In this document: positions 38,293 through 47,347 of the stretch, one piece after another | Layout of the letters: the number at the start of each line of letters is the position of its first letter | How positions within the stretch are numbered: position 1 is the stretch's first letter | Assembly: GCF_014268935.2 (NCBI RefSeq) | Contig: NZ_JABWRJ020000002.1 | Location: 550,001 to 614,000 of the forward strand | Length of the DNA stretch: 64,000 nt | Direction: 5' to 3' | Source: Pseudomonas peradeniyensis | Lineage (GTDB): Bacteria > Pseudomonadota > Gammaproteobacteria > Pseudomonadales > Pseudomonadaceae | The notes under the pieces: model-generated | The model's database searches: none | Seen by the model: the letters and a program-made list of their open reading frames with translations, nothing else | What the model was told of the DNA's origin: nothing | Made by a program: the position numbers and the translations under genes

Positions 38293-39501
38293 ATGTCGGA
38301 CGATGTAATCAAAAAAAATCCTGGCTTTCTGATTTGGATGGCGATAGCGCTGTTTGTCAGCTATCTCACTATTGCCATGTCGATGTCAGCCTTTTCCTTG
38401 TATATCACTCAGTCCAAAGGAATGGGCGATGTCGCTGCGGGGGTCGTGGTAGGGCTTCCCTTTTTGGCCACTATATTCAGTCGTGGTTGGGCGGGTAGAT
38501 TTTCCGACAGGCACGGAACCAAGAGCACGACGACCCTGGGTATGAGTGTCTTGGCGGCTTCATCCCTTATTTGCCTGGCCTCTTCTCTACTTGTAAAACA
38601 ACCCGCTCTGGAGTTCACGGCGTTGCTCTTTGGACGTGCGCTACTAGGCGTTGGAGAAAGCCTCGCGCTCGTCGGAATTCTTTCGTGGTGCATTTCCTCT
38701 TCTGGCGTAGCACGAACGGGCTTGGTCATGTCCATCGTCGGTGCTGGGATATACTCATCGCTTGCCGTGGGGACACCAGTTGGTATATGGCTGCTTGCCT
38801 CATTTGGCTTCCACTCTTTAATGGGGTTGTGTGCGACGGCGCCATTAATATCAATGGTGATTGTAAAATTTTACCCCGCGCCGAAAGTCATGAACATTCC
38901 GAAGTCATTTTCGATGTTCAGCGCTGTAAAAATAGTCTGGAAACATGGGCTGATTGTCGGTTTGCAGGGCATAGGCTTTGCGGCCATTGGTACCTTCTTT
39001 CCGCTGTATTTTCACTTTAAAGGCTGGGAGTGGGCCGGGCTAGGTATTAGTTTTTTTGGATTGGGTTTTGTTTTGGTTCGCCTATTTTTGGGTGGGCTGC
39101 CTGATCGTATCGGCGGAAAGAGCGTTGCATTTGTTTCGTTAGCTATCGAGGTCGCAGGGTTGCTTCTGATATGGAGTTCCCCAAGTCCGACCTGCGCGCT
39201 GATCGGTGCGCTTCTTACGGGGATGGGATGTTCTCTTGTTTTCCCATCAATGGGCTTGGATGCGTTGAAACGTGTTCCTCCAGAGATGAAGGGGGTCGCG
39301 ATTGGTAGTTTTGTAGCCTTTCAAGATCTGGCTTATGGATTGACCGGTCCTCTGGCTGGTTGGCTGGCGCAGTTGTTTGGCTATTCAAGCGTTTTCATTT
39401 TTGGCTTTTTATCTGCTGCCTTGGCAGCCGGTATTACGGTCACCTTGACTGACGAGAAATACGCAAGCCACCAGAAGCAGCGCACGCCCTTCGAAGCTTG
39501 A
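38293..39501 (+). CDS. MFS transporter (YhhS-like), in an AT-richer insert
   Basis: 402 residues with 12 membrane segments. MFS A-motif-like loop GWAGRFSDRHGTKSTT lies between segments 2 and 3, and FGRALLGVGESLALVG resembles the YhhS/arabinose-efflux group. Codon use is clearly more AT-rich than in neighbouring core genes, pointing to horizontal transfer. It starts a three-gene set with an SDR gene 29 bases downstream and a small ABM-like gene. No ribosome-binding site is evident upstream. Probably an exporter; substrate unknown. Confidence 0.85.
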   Translation: MSDDVIKKNPGFLIWMAIALFVSYLTIAMSMSAFSLYITQSKGMGDVAAGVVVGLPFLATIFSRGWAGRFSDRHGTKSTTTLGMSVLAASSLICLASSLLVKQPALEFTALLFGRALLGVGESLALVGILSWCISSSGVARTGLVMSIVGAGIYSSLAVGTPVGIWLLASFGFHSLMGLCATAPLISMVIVKFYPAPKVMNIPKSFSMFSAVKIVWKHGLIVGLQGIGFAAIGTFFPLYFHFKGWEWAGLGISFFGLGFVLVRLFLGGLPDRIGGKSVAFVSLAIEVAGLLLIWSSPSPTCALIGALLTGMGCSLVFPSMGLDALKRVPPEMKGVAIGSFVAFQDLAYGLTGPLAGWLAQLFGYSSVFIFGFLSAALAAGITVTLTDEKYASHQKQRTPFEA

Positions 39502-39530
39502 AAACTTAACTAAATGACGAGGTGTTGGTT

Positions 39531-40283
39531 ATGATAATGCAAGGTAATACAGTGCTCATCGTGGGTGGGACAAGCGGTATCGGCAGAGCGCTGGCCGAGT
39601 CATTCTACGACCTGGGGAACACGGTCATTGTCGCGGGTCGCAAAGTGGACTTGATAGCGCAGATGAGGTTGGCGCGGCCGGGTATCAGGGGGCTTGAGTT
39701 GGACCTGAATCAAGAGGGTGCCATGGCCAGGCTGTCCTCCAGTCTGGAGAATGAGTTTCCGGATGTTAATGTGCTTATTGCCAATGCGGGGATCATGAAG
39801 TCGGAAGACCTGCTCGATGAGGCTCATGATATTTCTGTTGCAGAGGGTATAATAAATACGAATGTGCTAGGTGTTCTTCGCACCGTGGGCGCTGCGCTGC
39901 CAACGTTGAAGCGAAGAAAATCGACAATTATTATAACCACGTCAAGCCTGGCTTTTATTCCGCGGGCAAATTTCCCCAGCTATTGTGCAAGCAAGGCGTT
40001 CTTGCATTCCTGGATTCAGTCGCTTCGTTATCAATTACGGGATTTGGATATAGAGGTTCTGGAACTGGCGCCTCCGTACGTTAGAACCCAATTGACCGGC
40101 CCTCATCAAAGTGAAGATCCCAGGGCAATGCCCCTTGCCGATTTTGTCCATGAAACGATCGAGAAATTGGCGAATTCAGACCATGAAAATGGGGAAATCA
40201 TTGTCGAGCGTGTTCGTAATGACCGCGAGGCTGAGTTGAACGGGCGATATGCTGAGGCGTTCAATACCATAAACCCACAGTGA
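39531..40283 (+). CDS. Short-chain dehydrogenase, DltE-like
   Basis: 250 residues. NAD(P)-binding motif VLIVGGTSGIGRALAESF, NAG motif (IANAGIM), catalytic Ser in TSSLAF and YCASK with intact Tyr and Lys. The late APPYVRTQLTG block is characteristic of the DltE group of SDRs. GAGG at 39518 is eight bases before ATG 39531; a GTG at 39522 is less likely. AT-rich codon use like its neighbour. Likely a redox step on a compound handled by the adjacent MFS protein (inference from linkage). Confidence 0.88.
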   Translation: MIMQGNTVLIVGGTSGIGRALAESFYDLGNTVIVAGRKVDLIAQMRLARPGIRGLELDLNQEGAMARLSSSLENEFPDVNVLIANAGIMKSEDLLDEAHDISVAEGIINTNVLGVLRTVGAALPTLKRRKSTIIITTSSLAFIPRANFPSYCASKAFLHSWIQSLRYQLRDLDIEVLELAPPYVRTQLTGPHQSEDPRAMPLADFVHETIEKLANSDHENGEIIVERVRNDREAELNGRYAEAFNTINPQ

Positions 40284-40465
40284 TGCGATGGTGGTGGCAC
40301 CTTGCTGCAGGCGAGGCGCCACCGCCGAGTAGATACAGCAAAGTATTATTTACTACCATTTTATATGTCTATCGCCAAGGAACTGGCGGGCTACCCTGTC
40401 GTGTCCTGTCTGACTGCAAGGGGACATGTTAGATCCTGCGTGCGCGCTCTATGAAGGGTGATGAT

Positions 40466-40816
40466 ATGAAAGTGAGATTTGTTTTATTCGTAACGTATCA
40501 GAAGCATTTCGCTTCGGAGATCAGAGAGGTCGTTGCATCGTTTGTTCGCGAAGCCAAAGCAGGGGCGGGGTGCGAAATGTGCCTGAGCCTGGACTTCACA
40601 AGAACCTCCACCTGGAGGATTTACCTGAAGTGTAACAGGGCGGATTCTTTGTATTTGTGGTTGAGGGGCGACGGGCAACAGGTATTTACTGCTCTGCTTA
40701 ACAGCGTTGGTGTGCGTTCGATTGATATAAAATCGCTGGGTGTCAATGAATCGTTTAGTCTCGTTGCGTCGCGTACTGATTTAGAGAAGCGCGTTGCCGA
40801 AGGTCCGGTGATCTAA
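40466..40816 (+). CDS. Small protein resembling ABM (antibiotic-biosynthesis monooxygenase) fold
   Basis: 116 residues from ATG 40466 (AAGGGTG just before it; an in-frame ATG at 40451 is the alternative). The pattern VVASFVREAKAGAGCEMCLS, then WRIYLKCNRADSLYLWLRGDG, echoes ABM-domain proteins, in which a helix, a GC turn and beta strands recur in this order. Similarity is weak and I cannot confirm it. The gene belongs to the AT-richer insert, 180 bases after the SDR gene. Confidence 0.5.
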   Translation: MKVRFVLFVTYQKHFASEIREVVASFVREAKAGAGCEMCLSLDFTRTSTWRIYLKCNRADSLYLWLRGDGQQVFTALLNSVGVRSIDIKSLGVNESFSLVASRTDLEKRVAEGPVI

Positions 40817-41136
40817 ATGGTTTTTCCGCGAACTATCATGCACAGTTCGTTGAGGGAAATGTAGTAGTAAGTAGATTGAGGCCTGGCAGAACAGAGACTC
40901 TAGATATCAGGTTCGGAACGTACCAAGGAGTAGGCGTCTGTACGAATTTGGTGTTTAACGGCTTATGATGTTTCCAATCGAATCGTCCCTCCCTGGTCCT
41001 TCAGCTCCCTCCATGGTTAGATTCGGTGCGCCGCAGATTTTTGCCTCCTTGGACCTTTGCTTTTTTATGTGGATCTTCCACGATTTATCCCTGTGCTCTT
41101 GCTACCCTATGGCCTTTGCCCGCAGGAGCGCCGCGC
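40817..41136. other. Right junction region of the insert, no gene seen
   Basis: 320 bases without a convincing gene. From about 41057 a T-rich stretch (CTTTTTTATG) and then 41081-41136 parallels the sequence after the tRNA-Lys terminator, so the insert boundary probably lies near 41050-41080. GGAG before 41137 is the ribosome-binding site of the next gene. Confidence 0.55.
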
Positions 41137-41673
41137 ATGTCCCTCAGAGCCCGTGTTTTCATTGCCACCAGCCTGGATGGCTACATTGCCCGTGAAGATG
41201 GCGGCCTCGATTGGCTGATGGGCGCCACCCAATCCACCGACGATCATGGCTACGCCGGGTTCATGGCGGGCGTCGATACGCTGGTGATGGGGCGCGGGAC
41301 GTTCGACAAGGTCATGACCTTTGGCGAGTGGCCATATGCCGATACGCGGGTCGTGGTGGTCAGCGCCAGCCTCGAGGCCTTGCCCAAGGGCGCGCCGGCG
41401 CAGGTCGAACTGCACCCGGGGCCGATCCCGGCATTGCTCGAGCACCTGCAGGCGACGGGCGCGAAAAGCCTGTACCTGGATGGCGGTAAGCTGATTCAGG
41501 GGTTCTTGCGCGAGGGGCTGGTGGACGAGATGACCATCACCCGCATTCCCGTGCTGCTGGGGCAGGGGATTCCGTTGTTTGGCGGGTTGGCGAAGGATGT
41601 GCTGTTGCAGCACATGAAGACGACCAGCTACGAGAGTGGGTTCGTGCAGAGCACGTATCGCGTGGTGCGTTGA
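41137..41673 (+). CDS. Dihydrofolate-reductase-family protein (RibD C-terminal domain)
   Basis: 178 residues. RVFIATSLDGYIAREDGGLD at the N-terminus, LVMGRGTFDKVM and LYLDGGKLIQGFLREGLVDE are hallmarks of the RibD-C/YyaP group of stand-alone reductases. Cofactor NADPH is expected; the substrate is unknown. GGAG seven bases upstream fits ATG at 41137. Its leader and first codons are duplicated at 37.9 kb on the far side of the AT-rich insert. Confidence 0.85.
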   Translation: MSLRARVFIATSLDGYIAREDGGLDWLMGATQSTDDHGYAGFMAGVDTLVMGRGTFDKVMTFGEWPYADTRVVVVSASLEALPKGAPAQVELHPGPIPALLEHLQATGAKSLYLDGGKLIQGFLREGLVDEMTITRIPVLLGQGIPLFGGLAKDVLLQHMKTTSYESGFVQSTYRVVR

Positions 41674-41691
41674 ATCGGGGGCCGCTTTGCG

Positions 41692-41765
41692 GCCCTTTCG
41701 CGGCACAAGGCCGCTCCTACAGACGATTGCGTCCCCTGTGGGAGCGGCCTTGTGTCGCGAAAGGG
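41692..41765. repeat. REP pair (BIME-like)
   Basis: GCCCTTTCGCGGCACAAGGC and its inverse, with CTCCTACAG / CTGTGGGAG inner ends, lying between the convergent reductase and ndh genes. Confidence 0.88.
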
Positions 41766-41794
41766 CTGCGCAGCAGCCCCAGGATCTTGAAGCC

Positions 41795-43090
41795 TCAGTG
41801 CAGCTTCAAACGCGGCTCAGTCCCGCGCCCAATCTTGCTACCCAGCATCATCATCGCCGTGCGGAAGAATCCATACAGCGCCATCTGGTGCATCCGGTAC
41901 AGCGACACATAGAACATCCGCGCCAGCCAGCCCTCCAGCTTCACGCTGCCCATCAGGTTACCCATCAGGTTGCCCACCGCCGAGAACCGCGACAGCGAAA
42001 CCAGCGAGCCGTAGTCCTTGTACTCGTAGGTCGGCAGCGCCTTGTTCTCCAGGCGCGCCTTCAGGCTCTTGGCCAGTAAGGACGCCTGCTGGTGCGCGGC
42101 CTGGGCCCGTGGCGGCACGTTGCGGTCGCTGCCCGGCTGCGGGCAGGCGGCGCAGTCGCCGAAGGCGAAGATATTGTCGTCGCGGGTGGTCTGCAGGGTC
42201 GGGCGCACTACCAGCTGGTTGATGCGGTTGGTTTCCAGGCCGTCGATGTCCTTGAGGAAGCCCGGCGCGCGAATGCCCGCCGCCCATACCTTCAGGCTGG
42301 CCTGGATCACTTCACCGGCAGCGGTCTTCAGGCCATCCTCGGTCACTTCGCTGACCGCGGCGTTGGTCATCACCGTCACGCCGAGTTTTTCCAGGGTCTT
42401 GTGCACCGGCACGCTGATGCGCTCCGGCAGCGCCGGCAGTACCCGTGGGCCGGCCTCGATGAGGGTGATGTGCATGTCTTTCGGCTGGATCTTGTCCAGG
42501 CCATAGGCCGCCAGCTCGTGGGCGGCGTTGTGCAGCTCGGCCGCCAGCTCGACACCCGTGGCGCCGGCACCGACGATGGCCACGCTGATCTTCTCGCTGG
42601 CCACATCGCCCGCGTGGGCACGCAGGTAGTGATTGAGCAACTGCTGGTGGAAGCGCTCGGCCTGCTTGCGGCTGTCGAGGAACAGGCAGTGCTGCGCCGC
42701 GCCCAGGGTGCCGAAGTCGTTGGTGTTGCTGCCCACGGCGATCACCAGGCTGTCGTAGCCGATGGTGCGCGCAGGCAACAGCTCACGGCCCTCGTCGTCG
42801 AGGGTCGCGGCCAGCTGGATCAGCTTGCTTTCGCGGTCCAGGCCGCTCATGCGGCCCATCTGGAAGTTGAAGTGGTTCCACTTGGCCTGGGCCACGTAGT
42901 TCAGTTCGTCTTCCGAGGAGTTCAGCGAGCCGGCCGCCACTTCGTGCAGCAGTGGCTTCCAGATGTGCGTCAGGTTGGCATCAACCAGAGTGATCTCGGC
43001 CTGTTTGCGCTTGCCCAGGCTTTTACCCAGGCGGGTCGCCAGTTCCAGGCCGCCGGCGCCGCCGCCGACAATCACGATGCGATGAGTCAT
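41795..43090 (-). CDS. ndh: Type II NADH dehydrogenase
   Basis: 431 residues. FAD-binding motif IVIVGGGAGGLELATRLG at the N-terminus and NADH-binding VAIVGAGATGVELAAELH near residue 170; ATG-like motif NIFAFGDCAACP near residue 310 and a C-terminal amphipathic membrane-binding part. Transfers electrons from NADH to quinone without proton pumping. In other putida-group genomes ndh directly follows clpB and the tRNAs; here it is separated from them by the insert and reductase. Confidence 0.96.
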   Translation of the reverse strand: MTHRIVIVGGGAGGLELATRLGKSLGKRKQAEITLVDANLTHIWKPLLHEVAAGSLNSSEDELNYVAQAKWNHFNFQMGRMSGLDRESKLIQLAATLDDEGRELLPARTIGYDSLVIAVGSNTNDFGTLGAAQHCLFLDSRKQAERFHQQLLNHYLRAHAGDVASEKISVAIVGAGATGVELAAELHNAAHELAAYGLDKIQPKDMHITLIEAGPRVLPALPERISVPVHKTLEKLGVTVMTNAAVSEVTEDGLKTAAGEVIQASLKVWAAGIRAPGFLKDIDGLETNRINQLVVRPTLQTTRDDNIFAFGDCAACPQPGSDRNVPPRAQAAHQQASLLAKSLKARLENKALPTYEYKDYGSLVSLSRFSAVGNLMGNLMGSVKLEGWLARMFYVSLYRMHQMALYGFFRTAMMMLGSKIGRGTEPRLKLH

Positions 43091-43174
43091 TGGGATTTCT
43101 CACAAGTTTTACGGAATTCGTGGGCACAAGGCCCGGCCGCATCCGGCACGAGGGGCGGGCGAGCGCAAGGCAGC

Positions 43175-43348
43175 TCATAGCACCAGTCCACTCAGCAGGC
43201 GGCTCAACAGGCCCAGACCGATGGTCACGGCCACCACCAGCAACAGGAGCAGCAACGGCCGGAAGGGCCTGCGCTCGACTTGATGCTGGGGGGCGCTCAG
43301 ATACTCATCGACGCGACGCTGATCTTCGGGATTCAGGCGGCTGGTCAT
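43175..43348 (-). CDS. Small membrane protein, DUF3094 type
   Basis: 57 residues beginning MTSRLNPEDQRRVDEYLSAP, then an arginine/proline linker and one C-terminal membrane segment (LLLLLLVVAVTIGLGLL). The N-terminal block marks the DUF3094 family of pseudomonads. Function unknown. The start at 43348 is chosen by this conserved block. Confidence 0.75.
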   Translation of the reverse strand: MTSRLNPEDQRRVDEYLSAPQHQVERRPFRPLLLLLLVVAVTIGLGLLSRLLSGLVL

Positions 43349-43480
43349 GGTGGGCCTCGTCAGATAGACGTTTGTGACTGCGTGTACGCCACAGCGTTCA
43401 CGCAAACGCATGGGTCGAATGATAATGCTTTCTATCCCTGGCGCCGAGTGTACGTGATCGCAAACACACCCGGCACTGGA

Positions 43481-44110
43481 TCAAAGACTGATGCCTACGT
43501 CGAACACGATGCTGCGCCCAAGGTTGCCGCGCAGGAAATCCGGCGCATCCGGGTGGGCAAACAGCACCCGGGCGAAGGTCGGCCCCACCAGCGACAACGA
43601 GCGCCAGCCCTGGCGCAGGTACTCGGTCGGCGGCGGGAAATGGCTGTTGAGGTCGAGTACTTCGCGCTTGAGGCTGGAGAAGGCGATGATGTCCAACTCG
43701 CCCAGGTCCAGCCCGCGTTCGCGGTAGTTGTGCGATTTCTTGCGCAGCGTGGGCGCCAGGCGTGCCAGCAGTTCCTGGGCGTTGATCCGCCGGGGGCGCT
43801 GTTCGCGGCGCACCAGTTGGCTCAGGGAGAACGCGCTGCGCCGACGTTGCAGCTCTTCGCGCCACTCGTCGTTGAGCCGGCGGCCCTCGTCGAGCACGAA
43901 GAACACCTCGAACGCCGCGTCGCGGAACAGCACGTCTGGCGGCTCTTGCCCGGCCGGGGTGAAGTCCTCGCTGCGGTAGGGAATGTTCAGCCCTTGCAGC
44001 AGGCGCTGGCAGACCCAACGCTCGCGTTCCCATTTGCGGGCATTGGACAGGAACGCATTGGCTTGTTCGGCCTGGATGGTAAGCAGGCGCAGGTAGTCTG
44101 AGTCATCCAT
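43481..44110 (-). CDS. DUF1780-family protein
   Basis: 209 residues starting MDDSDYLRLLTIQAEQANAF, hydrophilic, no signal peptide. RKWERERWVCQRLLQGLNIP and FFVLDEGRRLNDEWREELQR are typical of DUF1780. The fold is nuclease-like in my recollection, but I see no proof of a catalytic site. Conserved in Pseudomonas next to ndh and the ECF-permease gene. ATG at 44110 selected; the open frame continues upstream into the neighbour. Confidence 0.75.
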   Translation of the reverse strand: MDDSDYLRLLTIQAEQANAFLSNARKWERERWVCQRLLQGLNIPYRSEDFTPAGQEPPDVLFRDAAFEVFFVLDEGRRLNDEWREELQRRRSAFSLSQLVRREQRPRRINAQELLARLAPTLRKKSHNYRERGLDLGELDIIAFSSLKREVLDLNSHFPPPTEYLRQGWRSLSLVGPTFARVLFAHPDAPDFLRGNLGRSIVFDVGISL

Positions 44111-44165
44111 GGGGACAAGCTTAGTCGCTAATTGATGACGGTAAGATGCTGTTTGTGCGTGGGAA

Positions 44166-44597
44166 TCAGCCCAGCACCAGCCATTGCTGCACGACCCCGA
44201 ACAAGTGCAGCAGCCCGCCGCCCACGCAGATCGCCGAACTGACCGCGATGAAACGGCGGCTGCGCCCGGTGCCGGCCAGCAACAGCGGCCCCAGCAGGCC
44301 ACGGGCCAGGTACACCAAGGTAATGAGGCAGATGATCGGCATCAGCAACGGCAGTGGCGCGATCACACCAGCCGCCGACAGCGCGTAGGCGGCCCAGACC
44401 AGCAGTACCGATGCGATCACCAGGGTGACCAGGGCAGGGTAGGCGCGCCCTTGTTCGGCGGCCCGGGCCATCCGCTCGCCCGCGCCGAACAGACGGTACC
44501 AGCGCGGGCCCACGGCGATGACCATCAGGTGCAGTACCCCCGCGGTGGCGCTGAACAGCGCGCCCAGCAGCAAGGGCAGGTTGATGCCTTCGGTCAT
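44166..44597 (-). CDS. Hypothetical small membrane protein
   Basis: 143 residues with four hydrophobic segments (about residues 7-28, 54-76, 80-100 and 115-138). It has no motif I recognise. It lies upstream of the DUF1780 gene on the same strand and divergent from the permease gene. Starts ATG at 44597 with CGAAAGGAGG-like purines further upstream (minus strand), supporting translation. Confidence 0.65.
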   Translation of the reverse strand: MTEGINLPLLLGALFSATAGVLHLMVIAVGPRWYRLFGAGERMARAAEQGRAYPALVTLVIASVLLVWAAYALSAAGVIAPLPLLMPIICLITLVYLARGLLGPLLLAGTGRSRRFIAVSSAICVGGGLLHLFGVVQQWLVLG

Positions 44598-44683
44598 CGG
44601 GGATGCGTCCTGCAGCGAAAGGAGGTGTCAGCCTATAGCAACCGGACGCAAGGGAGAATGGGTGTAGACTCAGGCTTGTCCAC

Positions 44684-45394
44684 ATGGCCGACAGGGATAT
44701 TGTTCAGGTGATCAGCGCACAGGTCTTGTCCAGCACCAGCCTCACCCTTGGCTGGCTCGGTTACGTGCCCCTGCTGGTCTGGGCTGCCAGCCGGACGCGC
44801 TGGGTGGAATTGTTTACCGATACCCGCCGCCAGCACCTGCTGTTCGGCACGGTGTTCTGCCTGTTCGTGCTGTGGCTGGTGCGGCGTGATTTCGATACTG
44901 GCGTGTCGTACCACTTCATCGGCATGACTGCCGTGACCCTGTTGCTGGATTGGCCGCTGGCGGTGCTCGGCGGCTTTCTTGCCCAGCTTGGGTTGCTGCT
45001 GCTGCTGGGCCGCCAGGACCTTGCCGCGATTGGCGTCAATGGCCTGCTGATCGTTGGCTTGCCGGTGCTGGTCACCGAGGTGTGCGCGATGCTGGTCGAG
45101 CGTGCCCAGCCGCGTAACCTGTTTGTGTATATCTTCTGTTGCGGGTTCTTCCCCGCCGCGCTGACCGTGCTGGTGTGCCTGGCGGCCGGGCTGGGGGTGT
45201 TGTGGATGGACGAGCGGTTCGCCATGCCCGAGTGGCTGAGCGACTTTGTTGGCTACCTGTGGCTGATGATGTTCCCCGAGGCGTTTATCAATGGCACGGT
45301 GATCAGTGCACTGGTGGTGTTTTGCCCGGAGTGGCTGGAGACGTTCAACCGCACGCGCTATCTGCAGGCGCCGTGGAAGGACGAGGAACGCTAA
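44684..45394 (+). CDS. CbiM-like energy-coupling-factor permease component
   Basis: 236 residues with six or seven hydrophobic segments. MFPEAFINGTVISALVVF near the C-terminus and WVELFTDTRRQHLLFG early are typical of the CbiM/ECF-type proteins found in pseudomonads. Partners (CbiQ/CbiO) are not adjacent, so transport of cobalt or nickel cannot be assumed. Start at ATG 44684; a GTG eight codons later is possible. Confidence 0.7.
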   Translation: MADRDIVQVISAQVLSSTSLTLGWLGYVPLLVWAASRTRWVELFTDTRRQHLLFGTVFCLFVLWLVRRDFDTGVSYHFIGMTAVTLLLDWPLAVLGGFLAQLGLLLLLGRQDLAAIGVNGLLIVGLPVLVTEVCAMLVERAQPRNLFVYIFCCGFFPAALTVLVCLAAGLGVLWMDERFAMPEWLSDFVGYLWLMMFPEAFINGTVISALVVFCPEWLETFNRTRYLQAPWKDEER

Positions 45395-45420
45395 GGCCTT
45401 CTGATTGTGTTGCCTGTACC

Positions 45421-45630
45421 GGCCTCTCGCCGGCAAGCCGGCTCCCACACTAACCGCGTAGCCCGCTCAAACCAAACGCCGTCTCTGTGGGAGCTGGCTT
45501 GCCAGCGATGGGCCGCAACGCGGCCCCGGCGTTTCCTGCAGCAATTGCTGTTGGGGCGTTGGGGATGCTGTATGGCTGGCCCATAACGATCGTGCGCGAT
45601 CTCAGTGGGAGCGGGCTTGCCCCGCGATTG
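45421..45630. repeat. REP elements (pair plus single unit)
   Basis: CGCCGGCAAGCCGGCTCCCA at 45428 pairs with a diverged unit TGGGAGCTGGCTTGCCAGCG to 45508; a third, single unit GTGGGAGCGGGCTTGCCCCG occurs at 45606-45625. They fill the 264-base convergent gap before yacG. Confidence 0.85.
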
Positions 45631-45658
45631 CGGTGGTAGTCACACCACCAAGCCCAGC

Positions 45659-45859
45659 TTAGTGCCGTGGCTCCAGATCCCCCGAATACAACTCATCCTC
45701 GGACTCTTCCGCCCCCGCGATCTTGTGCTCCTCGGCCGCCCAGGCCCCCAGGTCGATCAACTTGCAGCGGTCCGAGCAGAACGGCCGGAACGGGCTCTTC
45801 TCCCCCCATTCCACGGGCGCCCCACAGGTCGGGCAATCAACGGTCATCGGCTGGCTCAT
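45659..45859 (-). CDS. yacG: DNA gyrase inhibitor / zinc-binding protein YacG
   Basis: 66 residues with four zinc cysteines in [10 protein letters not shown] and [16 protein letters not shown]. Acidic C-terminus. YacG binds GyrB and inhibits gyrase in E. coli. It overlaps coaE by four bases and ends the pilC-pilD-coaE-yacG operon, the order known from Pseudomonas. Confidence 0.95.
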   Translation of the reverse strand: MSQPMTVDCPTCGAPVEWGEKSPFRPFCSDRCKLIDLGAWAAEEHKIAGAEESEDELYSGDLEPRH

Positions 45860-46479
45860 GGCTGGCCTCCTCGCAAAGTCAGGTAAAAGTGGTGCAGGCG
45901 GTCGATCTCGTCGTGCAGCGATTGCAGGTCACGATCATTGACCACCACGTCATCGGCATGGCGCAGGCGCTCTTCCCGGGCCAGCTGGGCCTTGAGAATC
46001 GCCTGCACCTGCTCAGGATTGGTGTTGTCCCGTTGCAGGGTGCGCTGCACCTGCAACTCGGTCGGCGCATCGATCACCAGGATGCGCTGGGTCTTGCTGA
46101 ACTGCCCCGACTCGATCAACAGCGGCGACACATACACCGCATAGGGTGTCTCGGCCTTGGCCAGGTAGCTGAAGATCTCCTGGCCGATCAGCGGGTGCAG
46201 CAGCTGCTCCAGCCATTGCCGCTGCGCAGGGTCAGCGAAGATCTGCTGGCGCAGGGCGCCACGGTCGAGCTGGCCGTCCTCCAGCAACACGCCGGGGCCG
46301 AAGCGCTCGACGATACGGGCCAGGGCAGGGCGCCCGGGCTCGACAACCCAGCGCGCGGCCTGGTCGGCATCGACCAGGTGCACGCCCAACTCGACGAAAC
46401 GCTCGGCGGCGGCGCTCTTGCCGCTGCCGATGCCGCCGGTCAGGCCGAGAATCCAGGGGGTGAAAGGCGCTGTGCTCAT
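45856..46479 (-). CDS. coaE: Dephospho-CoA kinase
   Basis: 207 residues. P-loop [17 protein letters not shown] at the N-terminus; later [14 protein letters not shown] region with the conserved ND. Catalyses the last step of coenzyme A synthesis. Its ATG overlaps the pilD stop (TGATG). Confidence 0.96.
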   Translation of the reverse strand: MSTAPFTPWILGLTGGIGSGKSAAAERFVELGVHLVDADQAARWVVEPGRPALARIVERFGPGVLLEDGQLDRGALRQQIFADPAQRQWLEQLLHPLIGQEIFSYLAKAETPYAVYVSPLLIESGQFSKTQRILVIDAPTELQVQRTLQRDNTNPEQVQAILKAQLAREERLRHADDVVVNDRDLQSLHDEIDRLHHFYLTLRGGQP

Positions 46480-47345
46480 CAGGTTCCAAGCAGTTGCAGG
46501 TAAGAAGCGACTATTTCATCACCCCAGAGCAATGCGATCCACCCCGCAATGGCCAGATAAGGCCCGAAAGGCAGTGCTGCGCCCATCTGCGTGCGCTTCA
46601 AACGCACCAGCGTCAGCCCGATCAGCGCCCCTACCAGCGAGGCCAGCATCAAAGTCTGCGGCAAAATCTGCCAACCGCCCCAGGCCCCGAGCATGGCCAG
46701 CAGCTTGAAGTCGCCAAAGCCCATGCCCTCCTTGCCGGTCACCAGCTTGAACACCCAGTACACCGTCCACAGGCTCAAGTAACCCGCCACCGCGCCCCAC
46801 ACCGCATCGGCCAGCGGCACCAGCAGCCCGAAGGCATTGACCACCAGCCCCAGCCACAACAGCGGCAGCACCAGCACATCCGGCAGCAACTGGTGCTCGG
46901 CATCGATCAGGCTCAAGCCGATCAGCCCCCAGGTCAGCAGCATCACCGCCAGCGCTTCCACGCCCGGCCCGAAATGCCAGGCCACCAGCAGCGACAGCAG
47001 GGCGCTGGTCAGCTCCACCAGTGGATAACGCGCACTGATCCGCGCCTTGCAACCCGAGCAACGCCCGCGCAAGGCCAGGTAACTCAACACCGGAATGTTT
47101 TCCCACGCTCGGATCGGGCGCTGGCAATGCGGGCAACGCGACGCCGGTAGGCACAGATCGAAGCGCTCGTGCTCGGGCTGCGGCAGCCCCAGCACCTCCT
47201 GCGCCTCCCGCTGCCACTGGCGCTCGAGCATCAGCGGCAGCCGGTACGCCAGCACATTGAGAAAACTGCCCACCAGCAGCCCCAGCACCGCGGCCAGGGC
47301 ATAAAAGAACGGCGGATTATCGACGATTACGGCCCAGGCATTCAT
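46479..47345 (-). CDS. pilD: Prepilin peptidase / N-methyltransferase PilD
   Basis: 288 residues. The two CxxC pairs (CPHCQRP and CSGCKAR) of the methylase domain follow the first membrane segment; catalytic aspartates lie in [11 protein letters not shown] and GFGDFKLL. Processes PilA, the minor pilins at 28-30 kb and any type II pseudopilins. Two bases separate it from pilC. Confidence 0.96.
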   Translation of the reverse strand: MNAWAVIVDNPPFFYALAAVLGLLVGSFLNVLAYRLPLMLERQWQREAQEVLGLPQPEHERFDLCLPASRCPHCQRPIRAWENIPVLSYLALRGRCSGCKARISARYPLVELTSALLSLLVAWHFGPGVEALAVMLLTWGLIGLSLIDAEHQLLPDVLVLPLLWLGLVVNAFGLLVPLADAVWGAVAGYLSLWTVYWVFKLVTGKEGMGFGDFKLLAMLGAWGGWQILPQTLMLASLVGALIGLTLVRLKRTQMGAALPFGPYLAIAGWIALLWGDEIVASYLQLLGT

Positions 47346-47347
47346 GT

